A stretch of DNA of 64,000 nucleotides from Paenibacillus oralis (GCF_003863965.1 NZ_RRCN01000002.1:436569-500568), one strand, 5' to 3'. Counted from the stretch's first letter, positions 15,538 to 23,905 are shown. The notes: generated by a model not told the origin, from the sequence alone. A program made the numbers and translations.

Positions 15538-16587
15538 TTAGTTTGTGAGATAAGAAATGGCCTCGTTTAGATTTCTAACCCCAACGAGCTCGATATTATG
15601 GATGTTGTACTTCTTAACTGCAGTTGTTACCTGGTCTTCCTGAAATTTAGGGTAGAAAAAGAGATCTGCATTTTCTCTGCTTGCGGTTAGCACCTTCAGG
15701 TCCAAATTGCCTATAGGTTGAATGTCTCCGCCTCTTGATATTGCACCGGTACCGGCTATTTTTCTCCCCTTAGAGAAATCTATATTAGGCTCCAGTTGTT
15801 GGATTAGGCCTAAAGCTAAGATGAAGCCGCCTGATTCTCCTGAATAGCTATCGTCAAGACTTACAACATCATCTTCAGAGAGTCCGTCAAAGGTAAATCG
15901 GTTTTTCATGTACACTCCTAAAGTTGCCTTGCCACGCATATCCAATTCCTTGATCGTAACCGGAACTTCCTGTTTATGCTGATTCCTGATAACCTTTACA
16001 ATCACGGTATCTCCAACTTTTTTATCTTTAAGGAGCAGATTGATATCATCGGCAGAGTCGATTTCCGCACCATTTAGGGCTACTACTTCATCTCCAACCT
16101 GTAAATCTCGTCCGGTTTTAAATTTCTCAGGATGAAAGATTACAATTGGTTTTGATATTTGTTCAGGCCAATCGATGTTCTCATGAACCATTGCTGCCTT
16201 GATAATGTCGTGTTTCATATAGGGAATAAGTGCTTTACCAAGTGCATTCAAATCCCGCTCTGTAAAATCACCATTAGCTGCTGAAGCATAGGACTGTAAT
16301 ACAGCACGTTTTTCGAACCCTTCAATCCCTAAAGTGAATTTCTCCCAACGGGAATTGACTTCCGTCTCTTTTACATAGGTCATATATAAGTTCGTTGTTA
16401 TGTGTCTGCTTTCCTTTCGTATTGGCTTAGCGTCTATAAGAGGGTCAATCGATACGATGTTCCCAGGCGCAGTCCACAACTCGGGTATTCGAAGTGGCCT
16501 TACTAAATACCAAAGGAAAATTAGGATGATGATTGCACAAATATTGAATACGGCCATTTGCTTCACCGATGGTTTTCTTATTTTCAA
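15538..16587 (-). CDS. PDZ-Lon (S16) membrane-anchored serine protease, YlbL/SepM-like, 349 aa
   Basis: One N-terminal membrane segment (about residues 11-29), a PDZ domain near 150-225 (LQVGDEVVALNGAEIDS) and a C-terminal Lon proteolytic domain. The catalytic dyad is visible as Ser in SGESGGFILAL (about residue 252) and Lys in IQPIGNLDLKVLT (about 298). Known relatives (B. subtilis YlbL, streptococcal SepM) act outside the membrane on exported peptides or proteins. TTG 16587 is preferred to GTG 16602 because GCGAGGTG lies 6-7 bases upstream. A chromosomal copy normally exists, so this may be an accessory paralogue; the substrate is unknown. Confidence 0.85.
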   Translation of the reverse strand: MKIRKPSVKQMAVFNICAIIILIFLWYLVRPLRIPELWTAPGNIVSIDPLIDAKPIRKESRHITTNLYMTYVKETEVNSRWEKFTLGIEGFEKRAVLQSYASAANGDFTERDLNALGKALIPYMKHDIIKAAMVHENIDWPEQISKPIVIFHPEKFKTGRDLQVGDEVVALNGAEIDSADDINLLLKDKKVGDTVIVKVIRNQHKQEVPVTIKELDMRGKATLGVYMKNRFTFDGLSEDDVVSLDDSYSGESGGFILALGLIQQLEPNIDFSKGRKIAGTGAISRGGDIQPIGNLDLKVLTASRENADLFFYPKFQEDQVTTAVKKYNIHNIELVGVRNLNEAISYLTN

Positions 16588-16743
16588 ACGATCACCTCGC
16601 ACTAAAACTAAATCTTCAATAACTATCCAACCGTTCGCACGCGAGGTGCAGCTGATAGTACCTTTTATAAGTTTATTATTGTTTCATGTTCAGTTTCAAT
16701 ATTTCAACACCCCTGTATTCAATTCCTTCCCTACATACTAGGA

Positions 16744-16786
16744 ATGGCCGGCAGCTAAGAGCTGAGCTGTCCTTTTTCTTTTTATC
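16744..16786 (+). promoter_or_regulatory. Possible leader hairpin before a small gene
   Basis: GGCCGGCAGCT ... AGCTGAGCTGTCC can form an imperfect stem followed by TTTTTCTTTTT, directly before the ATG at 16791. It resembles the family-2 arrangement (AGGAATGGCCGG start) only in position. Low certainty. Confidence 0.3.
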
Positions 16787-16790
16787 AATC

Positions 16791-17144
16791 ATGATGATCG
16801 AAAAACTCTCCGATCTTTCTGTTCTCTTAAGGGTTGCCAAGAAACTCAAGGAGAAACAGAATGCGATTACCGGAGTTTTTGGTGTTGAGACTGAATTTCT
16901 GGGAAGCGAAATCGGTGCACTCGAATGTGAATTCTGCAGAAGCGTTGGTTTGGAGCGGGATATGGGGAGTTCTCAAGATAATTTATTCTGGAACTTCTAT
17001 ATGGGGTCCTTGTCAGGTGAGGCTTTATTGGAAATTATGCTTGAGGATGTTGCCATCTTTAAGCGTTACAGCAACAAAGAAATTGACTTGGAAGACATGT
17101 ATGAAGCAAAACGGGGCCTTCGGTCCAAACATGGTATCGATTAG
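16791..17144 (+). CDS. Hypothetical protein, 117 aa
   Basis: ATG 16791 (or 16794) opens a helical product (MMIEKLSDLSVLLRVAKKLK). The longer frame from 16686 runs through a hairpin with a U-run and is less likely. No ribosome site is visible in front of 16791. Residues 35-60 contain a CEFC pair. No family is recognised. Confidence 0.5.
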   Translation: MMIEKLSDLSVLLRVAKKLKEKQNAITGVFGVETEFLGSEIGALECEFCRSVGLERDMGSSQDNLFWNFYMGSLSGEALLEIMLEDVAIFKRYSNKEIDLEDMYEAKRGLRSKHGID

Positions 17145-17280
17145 AAAATGAACATATTCATCTGTGAACTTTTAAAAAATTGGAGGGACATAAAGATGTC
17201 CCTCTACCTAAGCAATTAACCTTTACAACGGTTATGATATAATATTGCCTAACCGGTACAAATTCAACTCTTCTTATTTC

Positions 17281-17565
17281 CTATTTCTCCGGAATGCCTC
17301 CGTTGCGGGTGATTTTCAGAAATCCGTCCGACAGAATTTTGTGTACCATGAACGAGAACTCGTCCATATGCGCGGAAATCATGATCCTTGGCGCATCCGG
17401 TCTAAGCGGGGCAATCCGGCCCATAACGCTGCCCAGGCGATAGACACTGACTTCCTCCGCAAAACTCTGCATATAGTTGCTCAATTATATGATCAATGGC
17501 ACCTCATTGCCGCTCGGCGCTCCGATCGACGTCAGTTCCTCCAGCAGCTTTAATGTTTCTTCCAT
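17281..17565 (-). pseudogene. Truncated M42-family aminopeptidase
   Basis: The frame from ATG 17565 reads MEETLKLLEELTSIGAPSGN, hits TAA (17485-17487), and continues PRIMISAHMDEFSFMVHKIL before stopping at 17281. SIGAPSGNE and the metal-binding AHMDE are signatures of the M42 (glutamyl aminopeptidase, FrvX/YsdC) family, whose members are about 350 residues long. Only the first quarter remains. It lies directly after the BtpA/SgcQ gene and shares its higher GC content. Confidence 0.75.
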
Positions 17566-17620
17566 GACTATTTACAGTCCTATTATTAGAGGTCGCAATA
17601 TTAGTACATACGCTGCCGCG

Positions 17621-18439
17621 TCAACCCTTCAGCCCCAAACGAAACTCCTTGATCCGGTCCATCAGCGAACTCACTTTCGACACATCCGCCTTGTTTTCGG
17701 ACTTTCCATCAACCTTAAAAGCCGTTTCCATCACCACGCCGTCCGCGATGGACAACTGTTCCCGGAAATTGGCGGCGTTGACGCCGGTATTCGCCAGTAC
17801 CACCGTGCCGGGCACCGCTTCCTTCATGAAACGCAGCAACTGCGGGTCCGTCGGAGCCCCGGCGGTTAGCCCGGAGATGCACAAAGCATCCGGTTTGCCG
17901 ACAAACACGGTGGATACGGCAATTTCGCGAATATCGCGCACGGCCATATACTTGGCTGATTCCGGCACGATGTTGAACAGCAGCTTCACATTGTCCGCGC
18001 CGACGGCCTGCCGGTGTCTGACGGTTTCGCCGACATTGGTGTTCCACAAGCCGAAATCACTGCCATACACCCCAGTAAAAAACCCCCGCACGAACTGCGC
18101 TCCCGTCGCCGCCGCCAGGTCGATCGACTTTTTGGCATCCCACAGCACGTTGACGCCGTACGGAATTTTAATTTCGCTTTTCAGTTCCCCGATAATGCGG
18201 GCCATGGCCGCAACGGTCTCGGTTCTTACATCCGTCAAATACGGAAGGCTGAACTCGTTGGAGAACATCACCGCGTCCACTCCGCCATCCTGCAGGGTGC
18301 GCAGTTCCTGCCTGGCCATTTCCACAACGTAGTCCATGCCTTTGGCCTTGTCGTAATACGGGTCGCCCGGCATGGCCTGCAAATGGCACATGGCAATGAC
18401 CGCCTTATTTGTACCCGTCAACTCTTGTAACCAATTCAT
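17621..18439 (-). CDS. BtpA/SgcQ-family TIM-barrel protein, 272 aa
   Basis: The sequence MCHLQAMPGDPYYDKAKGMD, GGVDAVMFSNEFSLPY and GKPDALCISGLTAGAPT are characteristic of the BtpA/SgcQ family, full length. Cyanobacterial BtpA supports photosystem I biogenesis; in Firmicutes members sit in sugar or peptidase operons with unknown reaction. ATG 18439 is chosen since GGAGGG lies 8 bases upstream. Codons are clearly GC-richer than in neighbours, and with the truncated M42 peptidase this suggests a transferred chromosomal fragment. Confidence 0.85.
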   Translation of the reverse strand: MNWLQELTGTNKAVIAMCHLQAMPGDPYYDKAKGMDYVVEMARQELRTLQDGGVDAVMFSNEFSLPYLTDVRTETVAAMARIIGELKSEIKIPYGVNVLWDAKKSIDLAAATGAQFVRGFFTGVYGSDFGLWNTNVGETVRHRQAVGADNVKLLFNIVPESAKYMAVRDIREIAVSTVFVGKPDALCISGLTAGAPTDPQLLRFMKEAVPGTVVLANTGVNAANFREQLSIADGVVMETAFKVDGKSENKADVSKVSSLMDRIKEFRLGLKG

Positions 18440-18520
18440 CAACAAATCCCTCCATTGTAAAATACGTATTTCGCTAACCGAGGTCCGGAAACTAGTTCAT
18501 ACCCTTTCATGAGTATCACA
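18439..18520 (-). CDS. Short ORF coupled to the BtpA/SgcQ gene, 23 aa (likely remnant)
   Basis: ATG 18520 with a very strong CGAGGAGGTG about 8 bases upstream opens MKGYELVSGPRLAKYVFYNG and three further residues. Its TGA overlaps the ATG of the next gene (TGATG). It may be a leader peptide or the surviving start of a gene fused or deleted during transfer. Confidence 0.35.
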
Positions 18521-18674
18521 CCTCCTCGCCTAGTCGGATTAATAAGCCAAGGTAAAGTACAGCAACAACCAAAGTAATGGATGCAAGTTACAACCTTTTA
18601 TTAGTTCACTATATTTCAATACTTTCCTAGATATTGAGCATAACAAATTGAAAAATGAACTTCCTTATGACAAC

Positions 18675-18965
18675 TTATGTAGCCTTACGAAGAACGCTAG
18701 TGTTATGACCACTTGTTGAAAAACCTGCTACGATATTTCCAACAACGATAATTCTCCCAAGCTCATCGTATTCAAATTCGTAATGTTCTAAACATTGGGG
18801 ACAGCGCAACATTTCATACAGTACATACTTATCGTCTTCGGATTGCCTCATTCTCCGATCAAACAGCTTTCCGTTTGGACCAATCCTCCATTGCTCACGA
18901 TAAAAAAATTCCTGAGTAAATATAAGGTCGGTTCCGCAATTACATATTGGTTTGATATACGCCAT
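18675..18965 (-). CDS. Zinc-ribbon-like hypothetical protein, 96 aa
   Basis: ATG 18965 with AAGGCGG about 9 bases upstream. ICNCGTDL near the N-terminus and RCPQCLEHYEFEYD near residue 55 provide four Cys for one zinc site; the rest is beta-rich. No known family is assigned. 18521-18674 holds nothing I can support. Confidence 0.65.
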   Translation of the reverse strand: MAYIKPICNCGTDLIFTQEFFYREQWRIGPNGKLFDRRMRQSEDDKYVLYEMLRCPQCLEHYEFEYDELGRIIVVGNIVAGFSTSGHNTSVLRKAT

Positions 18966-19112
18966 TTCAATACACCGCCTTATTCATATTGTAACATCAT
19001 ATACTTACTTAGAAATTATATAACAGCAGCCTTCTTCTTTCTGATTCTGAACGTAGTTACGAGTTGGCGCTATAAGATCTTTCTTGTACATCGAAAGACT
19101 CCAATTCTGATG

Positions 19113-19451
19113 CTATCTATCCTTTTGAATAAACCTAACTGCAAGCACATTCGAATTTTCATCTAATTCTATACTCGACTCGAAAGTTTTATATGGCCAG
19201 TCTTTGATGAGATCGGACTGTTCTACCGTTTGGCCATTCACAGTAAAAGGAATATCGTGGTCATTTAGTATCTTTGCACTGGTTTTCAAACCATCATAAG
19301 TAATAATGATGTTATCCAAAGAATGAAAAAAATTAGCATCAAGTATATAAGGTGTACTTGGGAAAACAGCTTTACGTTCTGGAGAATAATTAAATATAAA
19401 TAGGGTTGCATTTAATAGCAATGAACCTATCAAAAGCATTTTAAATTTCAT
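19113..19451 (-). CDS. Exported or membrane-anchored hypothetical protein, 112 aa
   Basis: ATG 19451 has TTGGAGG 9 bases upstream; ATG 19457 is too close. The N-terminus (MKFKMLLIGSLLLNATLFIF) is a signal anchor or signal peptide with no lipobox. The remaining 90 residues are a mixed soluble domain. No family is recognised. Confidence 0.65.
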   Translation of the reverse strand: MKFKMLLIGSLLLNATLFIFNYSPERKAVFPSTPYILDANFFHSLDNIIITYDGLKTSAKILNDHDIPFTVNGQTVEQSDLIKDWPYKTFESSIELDENSNVLAVRFIQKDR

Positions 19452-19555
19452 AAACATTTTCCTCCAATGAATTTTTGCATGTAATCTTTTGCTGTATTAC
19501 TTCTATTATCAGCTTTATCTAATGTATATTTTTATTCAAACGGTGTTCATTCAGA

Positions 19556-19874
19556 TTACGTTCTCCAGTTATTTTCTTCAACTGCCCGTTTATAATCCAA
19601 TAACTCTTCGTCTGTTATAAAGCCAATTCTGTTATATATTTCAGCGGTTCCAACATCAATTCTAAATGGATTATCAACTGCCAATAAATAACCCTTTGCC
19701 GAATCGAATTGTGTTTTATGCAAAACTATAATTGGATCAGCCTTACTTGGTGGCGGAACAACATCCACCAGCTCCCTCGACAGATCCTGCTTATTGAGTT
19801 TATAGAACTTATTATCAGCGAATGTAAACGTAGACTCTATGGGTATTAAAATATAAATGGAATTGCTGGGTCAT
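19556..19874 (-). pseudogene. Small hypothetical gene with a frameshift near the start
   Basis: ATG 19874 with GGAGTG about 9 bases upstream opens MTQQFHLYFNT but this frame stops after 19 codons. A second frame carries the protein onward (STFTFADNKFYKLNKQDLSR ... VEENNWRT) to 19556. A single-base change near 19835-19845 would join them into about 105 aa. A GTG at 19768 could give only a 70-aa C-terminal product. Confidence 0.5.
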
Positions 19875-19887
19875 ATTATCGCACTCC

Positions 19888-20433
19888 TTATAAATGAAAT
19901 CCGCTAATTGCCTTATCTATAATGTCTTGATTGATCCCTATGTATCTCATGGTGATGGATGGTGATGAGTGATTAAAAATTTCTTGTAAAAGAGCTGCAT
20001 CCTTTGTTCTCTGGTAGAAGTGATACCCGAAGGTCTTTCGTAGAGTAGGGGTTCCTTTTTCACAAAGACCGATTTCTGCCGCTGCTGCGTTCAATATTCG
20101 ATAGGCCTATTGTTTCGTCTTCCTGGATGGGAGCAAAAATTCATCATCAGTTTTTCCTTTGATGTATTCATTGATCAAGGAACGCTGTTCCGAATTTATT
20201 GGAAAAAGCTTCTTCTTTCCGGTCTTTCTTTCACGAATAATAATATGTGTTTTATTACTCGCACGCTTTACTTGCAATGGTAATAGATCGCTGATTCTCA
20301 AACCTACGTTTATTCCCTTCACAAACAAAAACCAGCCACGTATCGAACGATGAAGCAAATAAGATTTGATCATTTCTATTTGATTAATATTCCGGATTGG
20401 CTGTACGAACTCCAATGTCACCCCGCCTAACAA
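19888..20433 (-). pseudogene. Tyrosine recombinase (phage-integrase family), interrupted by TAG
   Basis: The catalytic domain is recognisable: Arg in GLRISDLLPLQV, Lys in RERKTGKKK, TLRKTFGYHFYQ and the final IFNHSSPSITMRYIGI with the nucleophile Tyr. An in-frame TAG (20107-20109) separates the halves, and the first His of the H-x-L-R box is replaced (GTPTLRKT where relatives have GTHTLRKT). It is the short single-domain type common on Bacillus-group plasmids. Both changes argue that it is inactive. The start (TTG/GTG near 20421-20433) is not certain. Confidence 0.8.
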
Positions 20434-20505
20434 GCGAACAAATATTCTTGTTTGGAATACGTTTTATATTCCGGAAACTGTCTCATTATGAACATTCGAT
20501 ATTCA

Positions 20506-20655
20506 TTAAGATATTTTCGAGACGAAGCACATTGATACTCTAACGATGCCCCACCCAAAGTCTACAAAGCCCGTACCAGCCAATGGATCGTATCCATGGT
20601 ACGTGCCTTTTCCTTGATGATAATGTTGGACGATTTCACTTATTTCAAATCCCAT
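20506..20655 (-). CDS. Hypothetical small protein, 49 aa
   Basis: ATG 20655 with AAGGAGCG about 8 bases upstream. The product MGFEISEIVQHYHQGKGTYH is followed by a Gly/aromatic segment. It starts 25 bases after the stop of the 97-aa gene upstream and is probably co-transcribed with it. Confidence 0.5.
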   Translation of the reverse strand: MGFEISEIVQHYHQGKGTYHGYDPLAGTGFVDFGWGIVRVSMCFVSKIS

Positions 20656-20679
20656 AATGTACGCTCCTTATTCAAAGAA

Positions 20680-20973
20680 TTACTTGCTGTAAGTAAGATC
20701 CGCAGGCCGTCCTAACCAACGCTCTCGATCATGTTCACGCCATTGTGGGTCAATCCTGGCCGTTTCTTCATCCAAGATTTTTGATATTGGATCTGCCGCT
20801 CTAGGGGTGTCGAGGATCAATGAAACAGTATCTATTACGCCGCTCCCATATTTTTGGAGAAGAAGTGCCGCGAGACGTGGAGTTTCTGCCCCTCTTGCAA
20901 CGTCCCTTGCCCTTCCATCTGCGTACTCCTTCACTTTAAGTACGAGCCTATCAATTAAGATTTTTTCGTCCAC
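20680..20973 (-). CDS. Hypothetical helical protein, 97 aa
   Basis: GTG 20973 with AGAGAGGA about 8 bases upstream. Almost entirely helical and charged (ILIDRLVLKVKEYADGRARD), with an Arg/Trp-rich C-terminus. The start lies inside the end of the preceding membrane-protein gene, so coupling is likely. No family is recognised. Confidence 0.6.
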   Translation of the reverse strand: MDEKILIDRLVLKVKEYADGRARDVARGAETPRLAALLLQKYGSGVIDTVSLILDTPRAADPISKILDEETARIDPQWREHDRERWLGRPADLTYSK

Positions 20974-21118
20974 TCGAATGATCCTCTCTATTCAATTTGT
21001 TGTATCTCGGACTTAACCAGTTAGTTATAGATTGAAGTGCCCAACAGATTAAAAAAAACATTATTGCAAATCCTACGAGTGCCGGCGGCACAGCAAGAAG
21101 TAACTTCCAAAGCGCCAC
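20951..21118 (-). CDS. Small single-pass membrane protein, 55 aa
   Basis: GTG 21118 with AAGGAGAG about 9 bases upstream. One hydrophobic helix (LLLAVPPALVGFAIMFFLIC, about residues 6-25) and a hydrophilic, basic tail. It overlaps the start of the 97-aa gene by 23 bases. Confidence 0.6.
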   Translation of the reverse strand: MALWKLLLAVPPALVGFAIMFFLICWALQSITNWLSPRYNKLNREDHSSGRKNLN

Positions 21119-21240
21119 GTAATATACTCTCCTTATTCATTTTGTTACAACCAAGCCCAAATTTTTGCCAATACTTTTATCACATAAATTCATCCTCTTA
21201 CTCATTTTCTTTATGTAGTGAGTAGTTCACCAGTACCTCG

Positions 21241-21426
21241 TTACTTTTTATGATTCCCAGAAATCTTACAATGCTCGTTAGCATATACGCTCCCTGCGTC
21301 ACAAACCGCTTTCTTACCCTTAAAGAGGGTGGTATAGCCTTGCCATCTGCCTAATGTTAAAATATCACCAATTTTTGCTGTCTCTTCCCAACCTTCTGGG
21401 ATGTCCTTAATAACTTCAAATCTCAA
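21241..21426 (-). CDS. Hypothetical small protein, 61 aa
   Basis: TTG 21426 with GGAGGGG about 7 bases upstream. The product starts MRFEVIKDIPEGWEETAKIG and is beta-rich, of the size and tone of small SH3-like barrels. A tiny ORF (21118-21240 region, GTG start, 12 codons) is too short to support. Confidence 0.6.
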   Translation of the reverse strand: MRFEVIKDIPEGWEETAKIGDILTLGRWQGYTTLFKGKKAVCDAGSVYANEHCKISGNHKK

Positions 21427-21503
21427 TTTATCCCCTCCATTACTTATAATGATCTAAATCTAACTAATCTTTGGTGTGGATATTTTACTTTACTATCATT
21501 ATA

Positions 21504-21933
21504 TTAGGGGAGTAAATATTCTCCTAATTTTTCAAGTATCATTTCTTCCCCTAACATTGTTAGAAAAAAATATTCATTCAACGTATGTTGGGCTTTTGGG
21601 CGTGAGTGTAAAGGACTGACGTTTCTGCAAATCCACGATTGGTAGACCGTATGAGCAGGAAATCCTGTGTACAGCAGATAACGAATCACCACCTTGTTTC
21701 CTAGCCTTTATTGCCTTCCGGATAGTGGGGGGGATTCGCCATATTTCACCCGGAGCTGCAGCCTGCGTGAACCTAAGCAAGTATGAATGTGACATGCAAC
21801 ATGCGGATTGGCTCAATTTGCTTATTGTGAGTAACAATAAGTGATAAGCTAAAATGGCAAGTACAGCTCCTTTTCGAAGGGATCTTTTTTGTTTATTTCT
21901 CATTTGGTACGCATTCGGATATAATATATTCAT
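21504..21933 (-). other. Decayed or ambiguous coding region
   Basis: Two overlapping minus-strand frames both look partly coding. One (ATG 21933, 119 aa) has a hydrophobic N-terminal helix. The other ends at 21504 with RYLLYTGFPAHTVYQSWICR and TLNEYFFLTMLGEEMILEKL, which is the more protein-like part, but it is preceded in frame by TAA codons. I read this as a gene that has accumulated stops; neither frame is safe. Confidence 0.35.
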
Positions 21934-21963
21934 AGACGTATCGCATGTTAGGGGTGGCTCTAT

Positions 21964-22998
21964 ATGTCAATGCTGATGGATGATTATAATAAAAGGCTAA
22001 GTCAACTACACTCCACCCTAGATATCTTACTTAAAGAATATGACCGACTACCGGATGCTGCTTATCAAGTATTCAGTATCGAGGCGGAAATCCGTAGCTT
22101 TGAGCTACGAAAAGACCGCCTAAACCTCGAGTTTTCGCACTTTAACTGTAGCATGTGCAAACAGAAAATAACAGATGCAGATGAGCCGGTGCGCATGGGA
22201 GCAAAGGGCTCTTTTATGATTTGTCCTCGATGTATTCGGACGATCAATCAGATAAAGGGAACTACTGAGCTCGAAGAACAGCTTGGTCTAAAGAGTCCAG
22301 GTACCGTTAAGCAAGATTGTGAAGGACCTCTTAAGCCGCTGCAAGCAGAAAAATTAATTCGAAAATCTGAAAAATGTTGGCTCGTTCATGAGGTGGTAGC
22401 TGATCTGTTCTATAGAGTCGGCCGACGCAGAAATAATTTACTCCATTCATGGATTGAAGAGATGAGTGATCGACTTAACATGCTTAAGGATCAAAAACAG
22501 CTACTTGATGAGTTGCGGACATTGATTCCAGATTCTCATACTCAAATTCTCAGTTTGCAGTTTCAGATTCAAGATCTGCAAACCAAAGTAGATCGTATAA
22601 AAGGCGGTAAACTTCCATATCGATGCTCTCAATGTGGGGTATGGATTAAGGAGGGCGGCAATCCAACCTTCTTTGGAACGTACACTATCTGTTCAAATTG
22701 CAAAGAGGTCGTATCAAATGTGATGACTACCTCTGAAGCTGAAAAAAAACATGGTTTAACTTCGGGAACTATACGACGAGATAATTCCCGAGGTTTGCTC
22801 GATAAGTACAAAAAGCATGGTCTTTTTAGAATGTCCGGGAAAATATGGCTCATTCATGATGTGGTTATCCTTGATAAATATAAAGAGCTCAAGTCCGAAG
22901 ATACTCCTGTTATGCAAGGGAGTGAAATTTCCTCTGATTTGTCACAAAGGTCTGCTTCTATTTTCAATCGGGTTATGGAGAGTAGGAGAGGGGATTAA
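21964..22998 (+). CDS. Tandem zinc-ribbon/HTH DNA-binding-like protein, 344 aa
   Basis: The protein consists of two copies of one module. Each has two CxxC pairs (C62/C65 with C87/C90; C221/C224 with C243/C246) followed by a helix-turn-helix segment (residues about 100-145 and 255-303) ending in the similar phrases CWLVHEVV and IWLIHDVV. A coiled coil (about 165-212) links them and another helix opens the protein. ATG 21964 follows TAGGGGTGG. The architecture suggests a DNA-binding regulator with two half-site readers. No family name is assigned. Confidence 0.75.
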   Translation: MSMLMDDYNKRLSQLHSTLDILLKEYDRLPDAAYQVFSIEAEIRSFELRKDRLNLEFSHFNCSMCKQKITDADEPVRMGAKGSFMICPRCIRTINQIKGTTELEEQLGLKSPGTVKQDCEGPLKPLQAEKLIRKSEKCWLVHEVVADLFYRVGRRRNNLLHSWIEEMSDRLNMLKDQKQLLDELRTLIPDSHTQILSLQFQIQDLQTKVDRIKGGKLPYRCSQCGVWIKEGGNPTFFGTYTICSNCKEVVSNVMTTSEAEKKHGLTSGTIRRDNSRGLLDKYKKHGLFRMSGKIWLIHDVVILDKYKELKSEDTPVMQGSEISSDLSQRSASIFNRVMESRRGD

Positions 22999-23238
22999 AT
23001 TGCTCAGAAACGAAATAAAGAAGATACAGTTTATTGTGGGGGACGTTTACACATAGCCACTGCTTGTGACGAAAGTTAAAGGCGGTCCGTTAATTACCGA
23101 ATCCAAGTCAGGCTGGATGTTTCTCTTCTCGATGAATTTGCTGAATGGGTAGTCGAAGAGGTTCCTCACCCCCCAATAAATAACGGGTATTCGGATTTCG
23201 TCGAGAAAAGACAAAAATATTTTCCAGATAATTGTTGA
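22999..23238 (+). pseudogene. Small hypothetical gene with lost start and in-frame TAA
   Basis: Directly after the preceding stop, with GGAGAGGGG at ideal distance, an ATT replaces the expected start; the frame reads AQKRNKEDTVYCGGRLHIAT, meets TAA (23076-23078), and continues RIQVRLDVSLLDEFAEWVVE to TGA 23236-23238. The frame is otherwise intact over 79 codons. It is also in the same frame as the preceding gene. Confidence 0.45.
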
Positions 23239-23275
23239 CTTTATCATACTTTTTATGTATGATAAAGTCAACAAT
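23231..23275 (+). promoter_or_regulatory. 19-bp perfect palindromic operator overlapping a promoter
   Basis: Arms 23231-23249 and 23257-23275 are perfect inverted copies (ATTGTTGACTTTATCATAC and its complement) around TTTTTAT. TTGACT (23234-23239) and TATGAT (23258-23263), 18 bases apart, form a good sigma-A promoter inside the palindrome. The downstream gene encodes an HTH protein, so autoregulation is the simplest reading. As RNA the repeat would also form a hairpin, but there is no following U-run. Confidence 0.75.
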
Positions 23276-23294
23276 AAGAAGGGGCGTTTGTGAA

Positions 23295-23816
23295 ATGGAA
23301 ATTAAAGAATACACCATTTTGAATTTTAAAGGCATGAACGGTTCTGAACAGTATAACTACGATGTCTTACAGCTTAATGACGATTTATATTTCTGTGGAA
23401 CCACACCAGAGGATGGCATTATCGCTAAATCTGGTATGGATTTTGTTTCCCACTTCGCACCTAATAAGACGGAAAAATATGTGGAATATTTAAAAAAACA
23501 TTTTGACGAAAATGGTAGATGGCGTAACCTTGAAGCTTGTGCGTGTTGCGGGAGACAAATTTCTCGCCCTACTCCTAACGACAGCAATCTCTGCTATTTG
23601 TGCAGAGAGGGTTTCATGGGCAAAGAGCCTCTTGTTGGGCATTCGGAAACCGCTGAAATACTTGGATGGGACAAAAGAAAAGTTTCTACCTATTTGCAAC
23701 GAGCTAAGAAAAAGGATTGGCCTGATGGAATGTTTCCAAAGCCGATCCAGTGGTTAGCAAGTGGTCCGATATGGTTTCGTAATCAAATTATAATTTATCG
23801 AGACGCTCAAAAATGA
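23295..23816 (+). CDS. Zinc-ribbon and HTH protein, 173 aa
   Basis: ATG 23295 with GAAGGGGCG about 10 bases upstream. Cys82/84/85 with Cys100/103 form a probable zinc ribbon (ACACCGRQ ... LCYLCREG). Residues 116-165 (HSETAEILGWDKRKVSTYLQ, then a GPIWFRNQII end) match a MerR/excisionase-like winged helix. It is probably the regulator acting on the adjoining palindrome. The module order resembles one half of the 344-aa protein upstream. Confidence 0.75.
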   Translation: MEIKEYTILNFKGMNGSEQYNYDVLQLNDDLYFCGTTPEDGIIAKSGMDFVSHFAPNKTEKYVEYLKKHFDENGRWRNLEACACCGRQISRPTPNDSNLCYLCREGFMGKEPLVGHSETAEILGWDKRKVSTYLQRAKKKDWPDGMFPKPIQWLASGPIWFRNQIIIYRDAQK

Positions 23817-23832
23817 GTGTCTCTTTTTTTCC
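23800..23832 (+). terminator. Intrinsic terminator
   Basis: GAGACGCTC/GAGTGTCTC stem followed by TTTTTTTCC, overlapping the last codons of the zinc-ribbon/HTH gene. Confidence 0.8.
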
Positions 23833-23873
23833 AGCTATTCCACCACGAAATCCGAATAGCCTAAATAACCAAT

Positions 23874-23902
23874 GGAGCGGATAGTAACCCGCTCCTTTTT
23901 CA
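23874..23902 (+). terminator. Second intrinsic terminator
   Basis: GGAGCGG and CCGCTCC around ATAGTAAC, followed by TTTTTC. It lies between convergent genes. Confidence 0.65.
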
Positions 23903-23905
23903 TGC

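Noticed and set aside
17649..18332. 227-aa plus-strand ORF opposite the BtpA/SgcQ gene
   Set aside because: It is a by-product of GC-rich codons on the other strand; the minus-strand product matches a known family over its full length.
20434..20470. SOS (LexA/DinR) box CGAACAAATATTCTTGTTTG
   Set aside because: The half-sites are too far apart for CGAAC-N4-GTTCG and there is no intact gene directly downstream.
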